Part shown: piece by piece, positions 1-7,150 of the stretch
How the letters are laid out: each line of letters opens with the position of its first letter
Position numbering within the stretch: position 1 is the stretch's first letter
Origin: Candidatus Sumerlaeota bacterium
Lineage (GTDB): Bacteria > Sumerlaeota > Sumerlaeia > JADFCT01
Reading direction: 5' to 3'
DNA: 9,062 nucleotides
Assembly: GCA_026398575.1 (NCBI GenBank)
Contig: JAPLSP010000029.1
Coordinates: forward strand, 1 to 9,062
Translations under genes and position numbers: made by a program
Notes under the pieces: model-generated
Databases searched by the model: none
What the model saw: only the letters and a program-made list of their open reading frames with translations
Told to the model about the DNA's origin: nothing

Positions 1-2
1 GC

Positions 3-128
3 CTACCATTCGGCGCCAATCTGGATAGATCCCATATTTCATCGCGTGACGACAAAGGCCTTGTGCCTATAGAGCAGCTACGCCGCGAGGCACACCCGAC
101 TCCAAATGCGTCAGAAATATCACTTTGA
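3..128 (+). CDS. Possible 3' end of a partial plus-strand reading frame
   Basis: Frame 3 is open from the left edge of the window to a TGA at 126-128, giving about 41 residues that end PTPNASEISL. No family is recognised. Frame 1 is also open, as far as a TAG at 70-72, so a 126-base open stretch in this AT-richer segment is weak evidence by itself. It is listed only because a plus-strand gene could enter from the left and the next plus-strand frames follow closely. It may equally be non-coding. Confidence 0.18.
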   Translation, partial: LPFGANLDRSHISSRDDKGLVPIEQLRREAHPTPNASEISL

Positions 129-153
129 CTCCGAGCTCCAATGAATAGATACT
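125..153 (+). promoter_or_regulatory. Candidate sigma70-type promoter
   Basis: TTGACT at 125-130 matches the -35 consensus at 5 of 6 positions. After a 17-base spacer, GATACT at 148-153 matches the -10 consensus at 4 of 6. Spacing and orientation suit transcription of the small plus-strand frames at 209 and 306. The surrounding DNA is AT-rich, so chance matches are more likely than elsewhere in the window. Confidence 0.33.
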
Positions 154-208
154 GACGGTAATAGATTGCGTGAATATCTTGGTGAACAAAAAATTTCTGC
201 GGAATCTC

Positions 209-334
209 ATGGTTGATAAAATATCTGCAATTTTATCCGACTGGGCCGTTCGCAATGCTTTAATGCAGGCGTGGCTGGATTCGCAACCAGGTTTTTACGG
301 AGGTCATGAAGAAGGTGGCTTTATTATCAAATGA
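209..334 (+). pseudogene. Short frame, probable truncated N-terminal remnant of a larger protein
   Basis: An ATG at 209 opens a 41-codon frame that ends at TGA 332-334. The product begins MVDKISAILSDW and ends GFYGGHEEGGFIIK. The ending HEEGGFI looks like the first strand of a larger alpha/beta domain. From memory it resembles the entry to JAB/MPN-like domains in which an HTHP-type metal motif follows, but no such motif exists here. The frame stops just after this point, which suggests a gene cut short by a deletion. No clear Shine-Dalgarno sequence precedes the ATG. The frame overlaps the next plus-strand gene by 29 bases. The amino-acid composition looks protein-like, but translation is unproven and a genuine 41-residue peptide cannot be excluded. 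Confidence 0.4.
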
Positions 335-578
335 AGTCATACAAGATAACCTGGCGGTTTCATTGGCTCAAGTAATGGCCGCTGCCAATAAGCGGGCAAG
401 GGAATCGGGCGTTGACGCGCTCCAGAGCCTGATCACTATTACTCAAGTTTTTGGCGAGAAATGGCGATGGCGGGTCAACTATGGTCCCAAGGATTATGTG
501 GGGAAACGGGGAGGCGATTTAATTATTGATGTTGATGCCACCGATGCAACCATAGCAAATGTAATGCGTGGTCAATAG
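306..578 (+). CDS. Conserved-looking small hypothetical protein, 90 aa
   Basis: A 90-residue soluble protein with no signal peptide or membrane segment. The N-terminal half looks helical (for example AQVMAAANKRARESG). The C-terminal half has a hydrophobic-aromatic core around EKWRWRVNYGPKDY, then KRGGDLIIDVDATDATI and a final MRGQ. This Trp/Tyr-rich, Asp-ending pattern looks like a real fold. It faintly recalls small partner or immunity-type proteins encoded next to JAB-like or polymorphic toxin domains, but that is memory, not proof. GGAGG at 299-303 lies only two bases before the ATG, too close for a normal ribosome site, and those bases also encode the Gly-Gly of the overlapping upstream frame. 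A GTG at 315 would have better spacing, so the true start is uncertain. The gene converges on mazG, with 57 bases between the two ends and no clear terminator. Confidence 0.65.
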   Translation: MKKVALLSNEVIQDNLAVSLAQVMAAANKRARESGVDALQSLITITQVFGEKWRWRVNYGPKDYVGKRGGDLIIDVDATDATIANVMRGQ

Positions 579-635
579 AGAGGCTTGCTTTGCCTTGCCC
601 GGAATAGGATCAAACAAGGTTCTCAAAAGATCGCG

Positions 636-1691
636 CTATTCTTCCCGCTTCACCTCATCCCACATCGCATCGAGTTGCTCGAGCGTCATATCGGCGGGAC
701 GCTTGCCGAGGGCGTGCAGGCGCTGCTCGATGCGGCGGAAGCGCGCCATGAATTTGCGGTTCGTCATATCGAGCGCTTCTTCGGCCGGAACGCCCAATCG
801 CCGCGAAAGATTCACAATGCTGAAAAGCAAATCGCCGATTTCCCCCGCAACGCGAGCGCGGGCCAAAGGATCCGTGATTGCGGATTGCGAATTGACGATT
901 GACGATTGACGATTGACGATTGACGATTGCGGATTGCCTATTGTGGATTGTGAAGCCACACTTGCATCGGTTCCCTTCGAATCCTTCCCTTCCTCCCTGC
1001 TTCCTGACCCCTGACCCCTGACCCCTGACCCCTCCTCTTCGCCCCCTGACCCCTGCCCCCTGATCCCTGCCTCTTGCAGCGCTTCGCGCAGCTCTTCGAT
1101 CTCTTCGTGGATTTTATCGAAGATCGGCTCGACCGTCGTCCAATCGAAACCAACGTGCGCGACTTTCTCCTGGATGCGATGCGCCTTGAGCAGCGCGGGC
1201 AGCGATGGCGGAACACCGCCTAAAATCGAAGGGGCCACGTCCGGCGCGTGCGCTTTCCCCCCGCCGCCTTGCGCGGCCTTCGTGGCTTTCTCGCGCTTTT
1301 TAATCTCTTCCCAGTTCTTCAAAACCTCGCCGCTGCCGGATACTGTGACTTCCCCGAAGACGTGCGGATGGCGCCGAATGAGCTTCTCGCAAATCGCATC
1401 CAGGACGCCGTCAATATCGAAGCGCCCCGCCTCGTTCGCCAACTGCGCATGGAAAACAATCTGCAGCGCCAGATCGCCCAATTCCTCGCGCAACGCGATA
1501 AAATCTTCTTCGTCGAGCGTCTCCTTGACTTCGTAGGCCTCTTCAATCAAATACGGCGTCAGGGTCTTGTGCGTCTGTTCGCGGTCCCAGGGGCAGCCCC
1601 CCGGCGCGCGCAGCCGCGCCATGATTGCCACGAGCCGCCGGAAGCGGTCTTCGATGGCGTAAGGAGAATCGGTTATTTGTGGTTCTGTCAT
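636..1691 (-). CDS. mazG: MazG family nucleoside triphosphate pyrophosphohydrolase
   Basis: MazG hydrolyses nucleoside triphosphates to monophosphates and pyrophosphate in the cytoplasm, which limits non-canonical dNTPs and tunes nucleotide pools. From the ATG at 1691 the protein has 351 residues, against about 263 in E. coli. The N-terminal domain shows GGCPWDREQT (about 31-40), EEAYE (50-54) and EELGD (69-73), then FDIDGV, RRHPHVFG and a NWEEIK segment. The C-terminal domain shows HVGFDWTT, EEIEE (196-200) and EIGDLLF (284-290), and the protein ends MWDEVKREE. Between EEIEE and EIGD lies an extra stretch of about 65 residues (about 209-275) encoded by heptanucleotide repeats. A TTG at 1727 overlaps the smc stop codon (TTGA) and would add 12 residues. 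Neither start has a good ribosome site; the ATG is preferred on codon grounds, while coupling to smc favours the TTG. The gene is probably co-transcribed with smc. Confidence 0.95.
   Translation of the reverse strand: MTEPQITDSPYAIEDRFRRLVAIMARLRAPGGCPWDREQTHKTLTPYLIEEAYEVKETLDEEDFIALREELGDLALQIVFHAQLANEAGRFDIDGVLDAICEKLIRRHPHVFGEVTVSGSGEVLKNWEEIKKREKATKAAQGGGGKAHAPDVAPSILGGVPPSLPALLKAHRIQEKVAHVGFDWTTVEPIFDKIHEEIEELREALQEAGIRGQGSGGEEEGSGVRGQGSGSREEGKDSKGTDASVASQSTIGNPQSSIVNRQSSIVNSQSAITDPLARARVAGEIGDLLFSIVNLSRRLGVPAEEALDMTNRKFMARFRRIEQRLHALGKRPADMTLEQLDAMWDEVKREE
874..950. repeat. Heptanucleotide tandem repeat, ACGATTG-type, 11 units inside mazG
   Basis: Eleven consecutive 7-base units, all ending ATTG, run without interruption. 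The five central units (895-929) are perfect ACGATTG. The outer units vary in their first three bases (GTG, CGG, CGA on one side; CGG, CCT, TGG on the other). On the mazG coding strand the unit is CAATCGT, and three units encode a seven-residue cycle seen as QSSIVNR then QSSIVNS. A perfect core with decayed flanks is typical of a slippage-generated array. Confidence 0.95.
997..1073. repeat. Heptanucleotide tandem repeat, CTGACCC-type, 11 units inside mazG
   Basis: A second 7-base array with a different unit. Four perfect CTGACCC copies (1004-1031) follow one degenerate copy. Two strongly diverged units (1032-1045) come next, then another perfect CTGACCC (1046-1052) and three degenerate copies (CTGCCCC, CTGATCC, CTGCCTC). 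On the coding strand the unit is GGGTCAG and gives Gly/Arg/Gln/Ser-rich sequence such as VRGQGSG. It lies 46 bases from the ATTG array and spans the same number of units. Confidence 0.93.
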
Positions 1692-1723
1692 TGGGCTCTT
1701 GCCGTTCTTCGGAATCCCGCGCG

Positions 1724-4700
1724 TCAATTTTGTCCGGCAGCCAGGGCTTGCCGCTGCTCGCGCGCGTGACGGCGGACGTCGTTCGGATCTTTAAGCAGAT
1801 GCCGCGGGATCGAAAGGACGCGCGTCACGCCCGGCTCTTCCATGGTCACGCCGTAGATGGTGTCCGCCAGTTGCATTGTGATCTTGTTGTGCGTGATGAT
1901 GATGAATTGCACGGTTTTGGAGAATTCGCGGAGCATGTCCACCAGCCGCTGGCAATTGGCGTCGTCCAGCGGCGCGTCAATTTCGTCCAGAACGCAGAAG
2001 GGCGAGGGATGATATTGGAAGATGGCGAACATGACGGCGATGGCCGTGAGCGCTTTCTCGCCGCCGGACATCATGCTGAGGCCGGCCAGCTGCTTGCCGG
2101 GCGGCTGGGCGAAAATCTCGACGCCGGCCTCGAGGACGTCCTCGGCGTCTTCTTCCAGTTTCAGGTACGCCTTGCCGCCGCTGAAGAGCCGGCGAAACAT
2201 GTCCTGAAAATGCGCGTTGATGGCGTTGAAGGCCGTCTCGAACATCTCGCGCGAGGTTTTGTCTATCGTCTTGATGGTCTTGATGAGCGACTCGCGCGCC
2301 TCGGTCATATCCTTCTCCTGTCCTTGCAGGAAGGTATAGCGCTGGCGCAGTTGCTCGTACTCCTCGATGGCGACGGTGTTGATCGGGCCGAGGCGGGTGA
2401 TTTGCTCGCGCAGCGGCGCGATGCGCGCGCGCAATTCAGGGGCGTCTTCCGGCAGGTCAAAGAGCAATTCCTCCTCTGCCGCAAGCACGGGTTCGGCTTC
2501 ATCTTCCGCCGCTTCCTCCCCTTCGGTCCGGGACGCTGGCGCTGGCGCAGATTCAGATGCGGGCTGGGCGGCGAGCTGACCGGCAGGTTGACCGGCGGCG
2601 GCCGCCGCAGTCTGCGCCTGGGCCGCTTCGCTCTGCGCTTGCGCCGCTTCGCTCTGCGCGCGCGCCTGCTCTTCCTGTCGGCGCTTGCGTTCGGCGAGTT
2701 TCTCGCGCAGGATTGCCGTTTCCGCCGCGACTTCCTGCGCGGTTTTGCGGAATTTTTCGCGCGACTGCTCGTCCAACTGTTCCAGCTTGAGGTTGGCCTG
2801 CTGCAGCCGCAAATCGGCTTCATGAACGCGCGTTTGCATCTGGCCGTGTTCGCGCGACTGCGTCTGCTGGTTCTGGCGCATGTCTTCGATCGCGCCCATG
2901 AGTTTTTCCCTTTGCGCGGTTGTTTCGGCCTGTTGCGCTTCGGTGGCGTCGCGCTTTTGGCGGGCGGCGTCGAGTTTTGCGCGCGCCTGTTGCTGTTCGC
3001 GAAGCGCAGAGGCGATCTGCTCATCCAGAACGGCGATCTGGGCCGTCTTTTGTTCGGCGGCCCTGACCGCGCGGTCTCGCTCGGACTGCAGCGCCGCGGT
3101 CCGGTCGCGCAGAGCGAAATGGCGCTCGCGGGAGCCGGCCAATTCCATGCCGGCCTGATTCAGCGATTCGGACGCTTCGCCCAGCGCATGATCCACAGCT
3201 TCGGCCTGCGCCTGGCGCGATTCGATCTGCGCCGCCATCTGGTCGGCCCTGGATGCGATCTGCCGGGCTTCCTCTAGCAGGCCTTCGATATGCTGGCGCG
3301 TGTGCTTGAGGTCTTCCTGCATTTCGCCAAGCGACTCCTCGACCTCGACCAGTCGGCGGGCAAGGTCGCCATGCGCCTGCGCGACTTGCTCGCGCTCGTT
3401 GCGCCCGCGCGCCAGTTCAACGTCGAGCTCATGCGTTTCTTCGCGCAATTGGTTGAGCTTCTCGCCGCCGTCGCGCAGCATTTCACGGTGCGAATACACG
3501 GCCTCGCGCAGCTTTTCCTCCCGCCCCCGCAGCTCGGCCTCTCGCTCGTTGAGCTCGTCTATCTCGCGCTCGCGCCCCAGCAGACGGCTGGGCAGCATGT
3601 CGCCGCCCGTGATGGCGCCTTCGGGCGACACGACGATCTCTTCCTTGACGGCGACGTAGCGATACCAATGCCCCTCGCGCTGCAAGCCCAGCGCGACGTC
3701 CAGGTCTTCGACCAGGATCGTCGAACCGAGCGTCGCCTCGACGGCGGGCCGCAGGCTGGCGTCGCACTCGACGAGCCTCGAGGCAATGTCAATGACGCCC
3801 GCGCGGCGGATGATTTCGTCAAAGCGTCCGTCATTGGCGGGCGTATAGATCGAGTTCATCGGCAGGAAGCGGGCGCGGCCCAGTTCGTTCTTGCGCAGGA
3901 ATTCGACGGCGCGCGCGGCGTCGCCGGCTGTGTCCGTCACGATGTCTTCAACGCTCGAACCGAGCGCGATCTCGATGGCGGTTTCGTATTCCGAGCGCGA
4001 CCGGATCAAATGCGCCAGGACGCCGCGCACGCCCTCGAGGCGCCCGCCCGCCGCGGCCTGCATGACTTCGCGCACGCCGCCGCCGTATCCTTCATAGCGC
4101 CGCTCCAGTTCGCGCAACGCATTCAGGCGCGAGCTGCTTTCGCTGTGCAGCTGGATGATGGACTCCAGGTCCGTCAACATGCGCGACAGGGTTTCCTCAT
4201 TCTGGGCGCGGTCGCGCATCTCTCGATCCAGATGATCGCGCTGCCGGGCGATCTGAGACTCGAGCCGTCCAACTTCGGCGCCCAGTTCCTCCTGGCGGCG
4301 GCCCAGGCCGGTCTGCTGTTCGGCATAGACGGCCTGCTGTTCGCGGGACTTCTTGATCTGCGCTTCCACGGTGTCGCAGCGCGAGGCGGAAAGACGCGCC
4401 TCGTTTTCGCGGCGGCGCTGGCGCTCGCGCATCTGCTCCAGCTCTTTTTGCTGCTCGCGCAGTTCCGCGCGATGCTGCTCCTGTTCGCGGCGCAAGGCCT
4501 GCTGGCGCTCAAGTTTCTCATCGCGGGCTTCTTCCAGGCGGCGGACTTCGCGGGTCAATTCCTCGCTCTGGGCCTGAAGCTCTCCGACCTGCGCGCTGAT
4601 CTTGGCCGCGTGCGCGCGCGACGTTTCGGCCTCCTCGGCCAATTGCTTCGATTGATTCTCGTAGGCTGCGCGCCGCTCGTCGTAGAGCGCAATGGCGCGC

Positions 4701-5602
4701 TCGCAATGCGAGGCCGCCTCGCGCTCGGCGGTCAGCTGAGCCTGCAAAGCGCGGATCGCCGCCTCCAGCGCCTCGGCGCCCGCGCGCTCTTTTTCCAGCT
4801 GCTCTTCCAAAGCGAGCAACTGCGTATCGAGCGCTTCGAGCGCGGCGCGTTCTTTGGCCAGAAGGGCTTTCTCTTCTTCGCGCTTGGCCAGTTCGCGCGC
4901 GTACGTCAGGCTGATCAGCGCCATTTCGAGTTGCGTCAGCTCGGCGTCCAGCGCCTTGTAGCGCAGGGCGCGGTTGGCCTGGCGTTTGAGCGAAATGGAT
5001 TGCCCTTTGACCTCGCGGATGATATCGGCCAGGCGCGCCAGATCCGCCTCGGTGCGTTCGAGCTTGCGCAACGTCTCGACCTTGCGCTGCTTGTAGCGCG
5101 AAATGCCGGCCGCCTCCTCGAAGATCACGCGCCGCTCGATGGGCTTGGCCGTCACGATCTGATCCACGCGCCCCTGTTCGAGGATAGAATACGCGCTGAC
5201 GCCGGCGCCGGTGTCCATGAGCATTTCATGAATCGAGCGCGCGCGGCACGGCATCCGGTTGATCAGATATTCGCTTTCACCCGTGCGCAGCAGCTGACGT
5301 CCGATCTGGATTTCGCTGGCGTCCACGCCCAGCAGGTTATTCTCATTATTCAACAGCAGCGACACACGGGCAATATTCATCGCCTTGACCGACGCCGAAC
5401 CGTTGAAAATCACGTCGCCCATTCGCGCGCCCCGCATGATGCGCGCCCGCTGCTCGCCCAAGACCCAGCGGATCGAATCCAGGATATTGCTTTTCCCGCA
5501 GCCATTGGGACCGACAATGATGGTGGCGCCAGGCATAAACTCAATGGTTGTCTTATGCGCAAAGGACTTAAATCCATATATTTCAAGTGTCTTAAAAAAC
5601 AT
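1724..5602 (-). CDS. smc: Chromosome segregation/condensation ATPase SMC
   Basis: A 1292-residue SMC protein, the ATP-driven DNA-entrapping subunit that works with ScpA and ScpB in chromosome organisation. The N-terminal head opens MFFKTLEIYGFKSFAHKT and has Walker A GPNGCGKS (31-38) and the WVLGEQ segment. A first coiled coil rich in Glu, Gln, Arg and Ala follows. The hinge spans about 500-670, with GYGGGV near 505. A second coiled coil leads to the C-terminal head with signature MSGGEKAL (about 1175) and Walker B FCVLDEIDAPLDD (about 1205). Usual length is 1150-1200; the excess includes an 80-residue Ala/Gln/Glu/Pro-rich insertion at about 977-1057, in the second coiled coil just before the LGPINTVA segment. 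The ATG at 5602 has no clear ribosome site upstream, but the conserved N-terminus fixes the start. The stop codon overlaps the alternative mazG start by four bases. No scpA or scpB lies in the window. Confidence 0.97.
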   Translation of the reverse strand: MFFKTLEIYGFKSFAHKTTIEFMPGATIIVGPNGCGKSNILDSIRWVLGEQRARIMRGARMGDVIFNGSASVKAMNIARVSLLLNNENNLLGVDASEIQIGRQLLRTGESEYLINRMPCRARSIHEMLMDTGAGVSAYSILEQGRVDQIVTAKPIERRVIFEEAAGISRYKQRKVETLRKLERTEADLARLADIIREVKGQSISLKRQANRALRYKALDAELTQLEMALISLTYARELAKREEEKALLAKERAALEALDTQLLALEEQLEKERAGAEALEAAIRALQAQLTAEREAASHCERAIALYDERRAAYENQSKQLAEEAETSRAHAAKISAQVGELQAQSEELTREVRRLEEARDEKLERQQALRREQEQHRAELREQQKELEQMRERQRRRENEARLSASRCDTVEAQIKKSREQQAVYAEQQTGLGRRQEELGAEVGRLESQIARQRDHLDREMRDRAQNEETLSRMLTDLESIIQLHSESSSRLNALRELERRYEGYGGGVREVMQAAAGGRLEGVRGVLAHLIRSRSEYETAIEIALGSSVEDIVTDTAGDAARAVEFLRKNELGRARFLPMNSIYTPANDGRFDEIIRRAGVIDIASRLVECDASLRPAVEATLGSTILVEDLDVALGLQREGHWYRYVAVKEEIVVSPEGAITGGDMLPSRLLGREREIDELNEREAELRGREEKLREAVYSHREMLRDGGEKLNQLREETHELDVELARGRNEREQVAQAHGDLARRLVEVEESLGEMQEDLKHTRQHIEGLLEEARQIASRADQMAAQIESRQAQAEAVDHALGEASESLNQAGMELAGSRERHFALRDRTAALQSERDRAVRAAEQKTAQIAVLDEQIASALREQQQARAKLDAARQKRDATEAQQAETTAQREKLMGAIEDMRQNQQTQSREHGQMQTRVHEADLRLQQANLKLEQLDEQSREKFRKTAQEVAAETAILREKLAERKRRQEEQARAQSEAAQAQSEAAQAQTAAAAAGQPAGQLAAQPASESAPAPASRTEGEEAAEDEAEPVLAAEEELLFDLPEDAPELRARIAPLREQITRLGPINTVAIEEYEQLRQRYTFLQGQEKDMTEARESLIKTIKTIDKTSREMFETAFNAINAHFQDMFRRLFSGGKAYLKLEEDAEDVLEAGVEIFAQPPGKQLAGLSMMSGGEKALTAIAVMFAIFQYHPSPFCVLDEIDAPLDDANCQRLVDMLREFSKTVQFIIITHNKITMQLADTIYGVTMEEPGVTRVLSIPRHLLKDPNDVRRHAREQRQALAAGQN
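2600..2659. repeat. 21-bp (seven-codon) direct repeat within smc
   Basis: The 17-base string GCCGCTTCGCTCTGCGC occurs at 2622-2638 and again at 2643-2659, a period of exactly 21 bases. A more diverged third copy lies to its left. In the protein this gives AQSEAAQ twice and then AQTAAAA, a heptad-length repeat that leads into the low-complexity insertion of the second coiled coil. Confidence 0.8.
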
Positions 5603-5644
5603 GAGGGGATGGCCATTCCGCGGGTGGTGTCAAAGAAAGAAGGG

Positions 5645-5673
5645 ATATTATTCAGAGTCTCGGGGACGCGCAA
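5645..5673 (-). promoter_or_regulatory. Weak candidate sigma70-type promoter for smc-mazG
   Basis: On the minus strand TTGCGC (5673-5668) and TAATAT (5650-5645) are separated by 17 bases. Each matches its consensus hexamer at 4 of 6 positions. The position is suitable, 43 bases before the smc ATG, in the only gap between the transporter and smc. A TTGACA also occurs closer to smc, but nothing like a -10 follows it at the right distance. Confidence 0.27.
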
Positions 5674-5717
5674 GCGCCGATTGCGGCAGGGTGTTTTTTA
5701 TCGCATAACAGCCTGAA

Positions 5718-7148
5718 TTATTCTGCCTGCCGCCTGCGCATAGCCCGGATTAATTGTTTCCAAAATCCACTCTTCTTGATGGTATCCAAGAAGACTGCGA
5801 TGAGGATGACAAGCCCGAGCACGATTTTTTGCGTGTAGCTGCCGAGGCCAGTCAGATTCATTCCGTTCTGAATGACCGCAATGATAAAAGCGCCGATCAG
5901 GGTGCCGAAAATCCGCCCTTCGCCGCCCGAAAGGCTTGTGCCGCCCACCACGACGGCGGCGATCACATAGAGCTCATACATCAACCCATACGTCGGCGAA
6001 CCGCTCTTGAGCTGGGAAGCCGTCACGATGCCGCCCAATCCGGCCAGTGCGCCGCAGATCGCATAAACGAAAAGCAGAACGAAGCTGATCGGAACACCGG
6101 ACAGGCGCGCCGCCTCCTTGTTGCCGCCGACGGCATAGATATATCGCCCCAGCGACATGCGGCTCATCAGGACGTGGGCCACGATATAGAGAATAATCAT
6201 GAGCAGGACGGCGTTGGGGATTCCGAAGCCGCCAGCGCCGCGCCCGATCCCAACCGCGCCGCGCCCCAGCCAGACGAAGCTCTCGGGAACTTGATAGATG
6301 GATTGCCCCTCGGCAAGGATATAGGCGGCGCCATTGGCCACCATCATCATACCGAGCGTGACGATGAAGGGCGGGATGGCGAACCAGTTGACCATGGCGC
6401 CGGAAAAAAGCCCCATTAAGGCGCAGACGGCGATTCCGGCCAGGCTGCACAGGATCATCGAAAACGCGCCGGCGTGTTCCGCGCCGCCCGCGTCGCGAAT
6501 CAGGCGCGCGCCCACCACCGCCGACAGCGCAATCAGACTGCCGACGGAAAGATCAATGCCGCCGGTGATGATGACCATCGTCATGCCGATGGCGATAAGG
6601 GCGATGACGGCGATCTGATTGGCGACGTTGATCAGATTGTCGGTCTTCAGGAAATTGGGCCAGCGGTAGGACTTGGGGGCAACGATGCGCGCCTTAGCCA
6701 GCGAGGGATATTTTTCACCCAGATTATCGAAGACGCTCCAGCCGGCGCTGTAGGCGTTGCCGGCGATCACATCCACCGTCTTGCCTTCGGCCACGAGCGC
6801 GCGCAAGGCTTTACCGGCGTCCGGCGGCTGGCCTTTGACCACGGCGACGACGGTGGCGCCGGAAGCCTTCAAATCGCGGGCAAGCGCATCGGCAAAGGCG
6901 GCGTCTTCGTCGCCTTCGCGCGCAACGATCAAGACGCGCGGCTTTTGAGATTCGGCAGATTGAGGTATTGCGGCGCTGGCGCCGCCAGCCGCAAGAATCT
7001 CGCGCGCCAGATGCGCCCCCGCCGCCGCGCCGTTGGGCTTTTGCTCGTCCATCGTGGCCCAACTGAAGAATCCGCACAGCGCCAGCAAAACCAGCAACAT
7101 GCCGTAATCGGAAAGGAAGCGGGAAGATAAGGAGGAAAATGGCGGCAT
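5718..7148 (-). CDS. RbsC-type monosaccharide ABC transporter permease with an extra periplasmic domain
   Basis: The membrane channel subunit of a carbohydrate importer, 476 residues against about 320 for E. coli RbsC. TM1 is at about 12-31 (GMLLVLLALCGFF). The core then resumes at PNFLKTDNLINV (164-175), continues through GMTMVIITGGIDLSVGS (188-204), the coupling-type region GRYIYAVGGNKEAARLSGV (334-352) and VVVGGTSLSGGEGRIFGTLI (399-418), and ends in a basic tail. These match the ribose/galactose/xylose permease family; the sugar cannot be told. Residues about 33-163 are an insertion between TM1 and TM2, with a soluble alternating strand-helix pattern (RVLIVAREG, DAAFADALARDLKASG, ATVVAVVKG, KALRALVAEGK, VDVIAGN). 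It resembles part of a sugar-binding protein. GGAAGAG at 7163-7157 is a good ribosome site, 8 bases before the ATG. The small upstream gene ends two bases before this start, so translational coupling is likely. Confidence 0.93.
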   Translation of the reverse strand: MPPFSSLSSRFLSDYGMLLVLLALCGFFSWATMDEQKPNGAAAGAHLAREILAAGGASAAIPQSAESQKPRVLIVAREGDEDAAFADALARDLKASGATVVAVVKGQPPDAGKALRALVAEGKTVDVIAGNAYSAGWSVFDNLGEKYPSLAKARIVAPKSYRWPNFLKTDNLINVANQIAVIALIAIGMTMVIITGGIDLSVGSLIALSAVVGARLIRDAGGAEHAGAFSMILCSLAGIAVCALMGLFSGAMVNWFAIPPFIVTLGMMMVANGAAYILAEGQSIYQVPESFVWLGRGAVGIGRGAGGFGIPNAVLLMIILYIVAHVLMSRMSLGRYIYAVGGNKEAARLSGVPISFVLLFVYAICGALAGLGGIVTASQLKSGSPTYGLMYELYVIAAVVVGGTSLSGGEGRIFGTLIGAFIIAVIQNGMNLTGLGSYTQKIVLGLVILIAVFLDTIKKSGFWKQLIRAMRRRQAE

Positions 7149-7150
7149 TG

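Noticed and set aside
67..255. 62-codon minus-strand frame at the left end
   Set aside because: No recognisable domain, no good ribosome site, and it is antisense to a more protein-like plus-strand frame.
579..635. Terminator between the convergent plus-strand gene and mazG
   Set aside because: Only a 4-bp AGGC/GCCT stem is visible and no T-run follows in either direction.
874..1073. CRISPR array
   Set aside because: The units are 7 bases in direct contact, with no unique spacers and no cas genes; this is a simple tandem repeat.
1625..3277. 550-codon plus-strand frame opposite smc and mazG
   Set aside because: It is antisense to the well-supported smc frame. High GC content suppresses stop codons, and its Leu/Arg/Gly/Phe-rich composition is typical of an antisense shadow.
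5671..5700. Terminator from the GCCGATTGCGGC hairpin and nearby T-run
   Set aside because: The stem is only 4 bp, the T-run is not next to it, and on the plus strand no gene ends there. In the minus direction no T-run follows.
3290..5716. 808-codon plus-strand frame opposite smc
   Set aside because: It lies over the hinge and N-terminal head of smc, which has all the family motifs. The plus-strand product shows no domain and is an antisense artefact.
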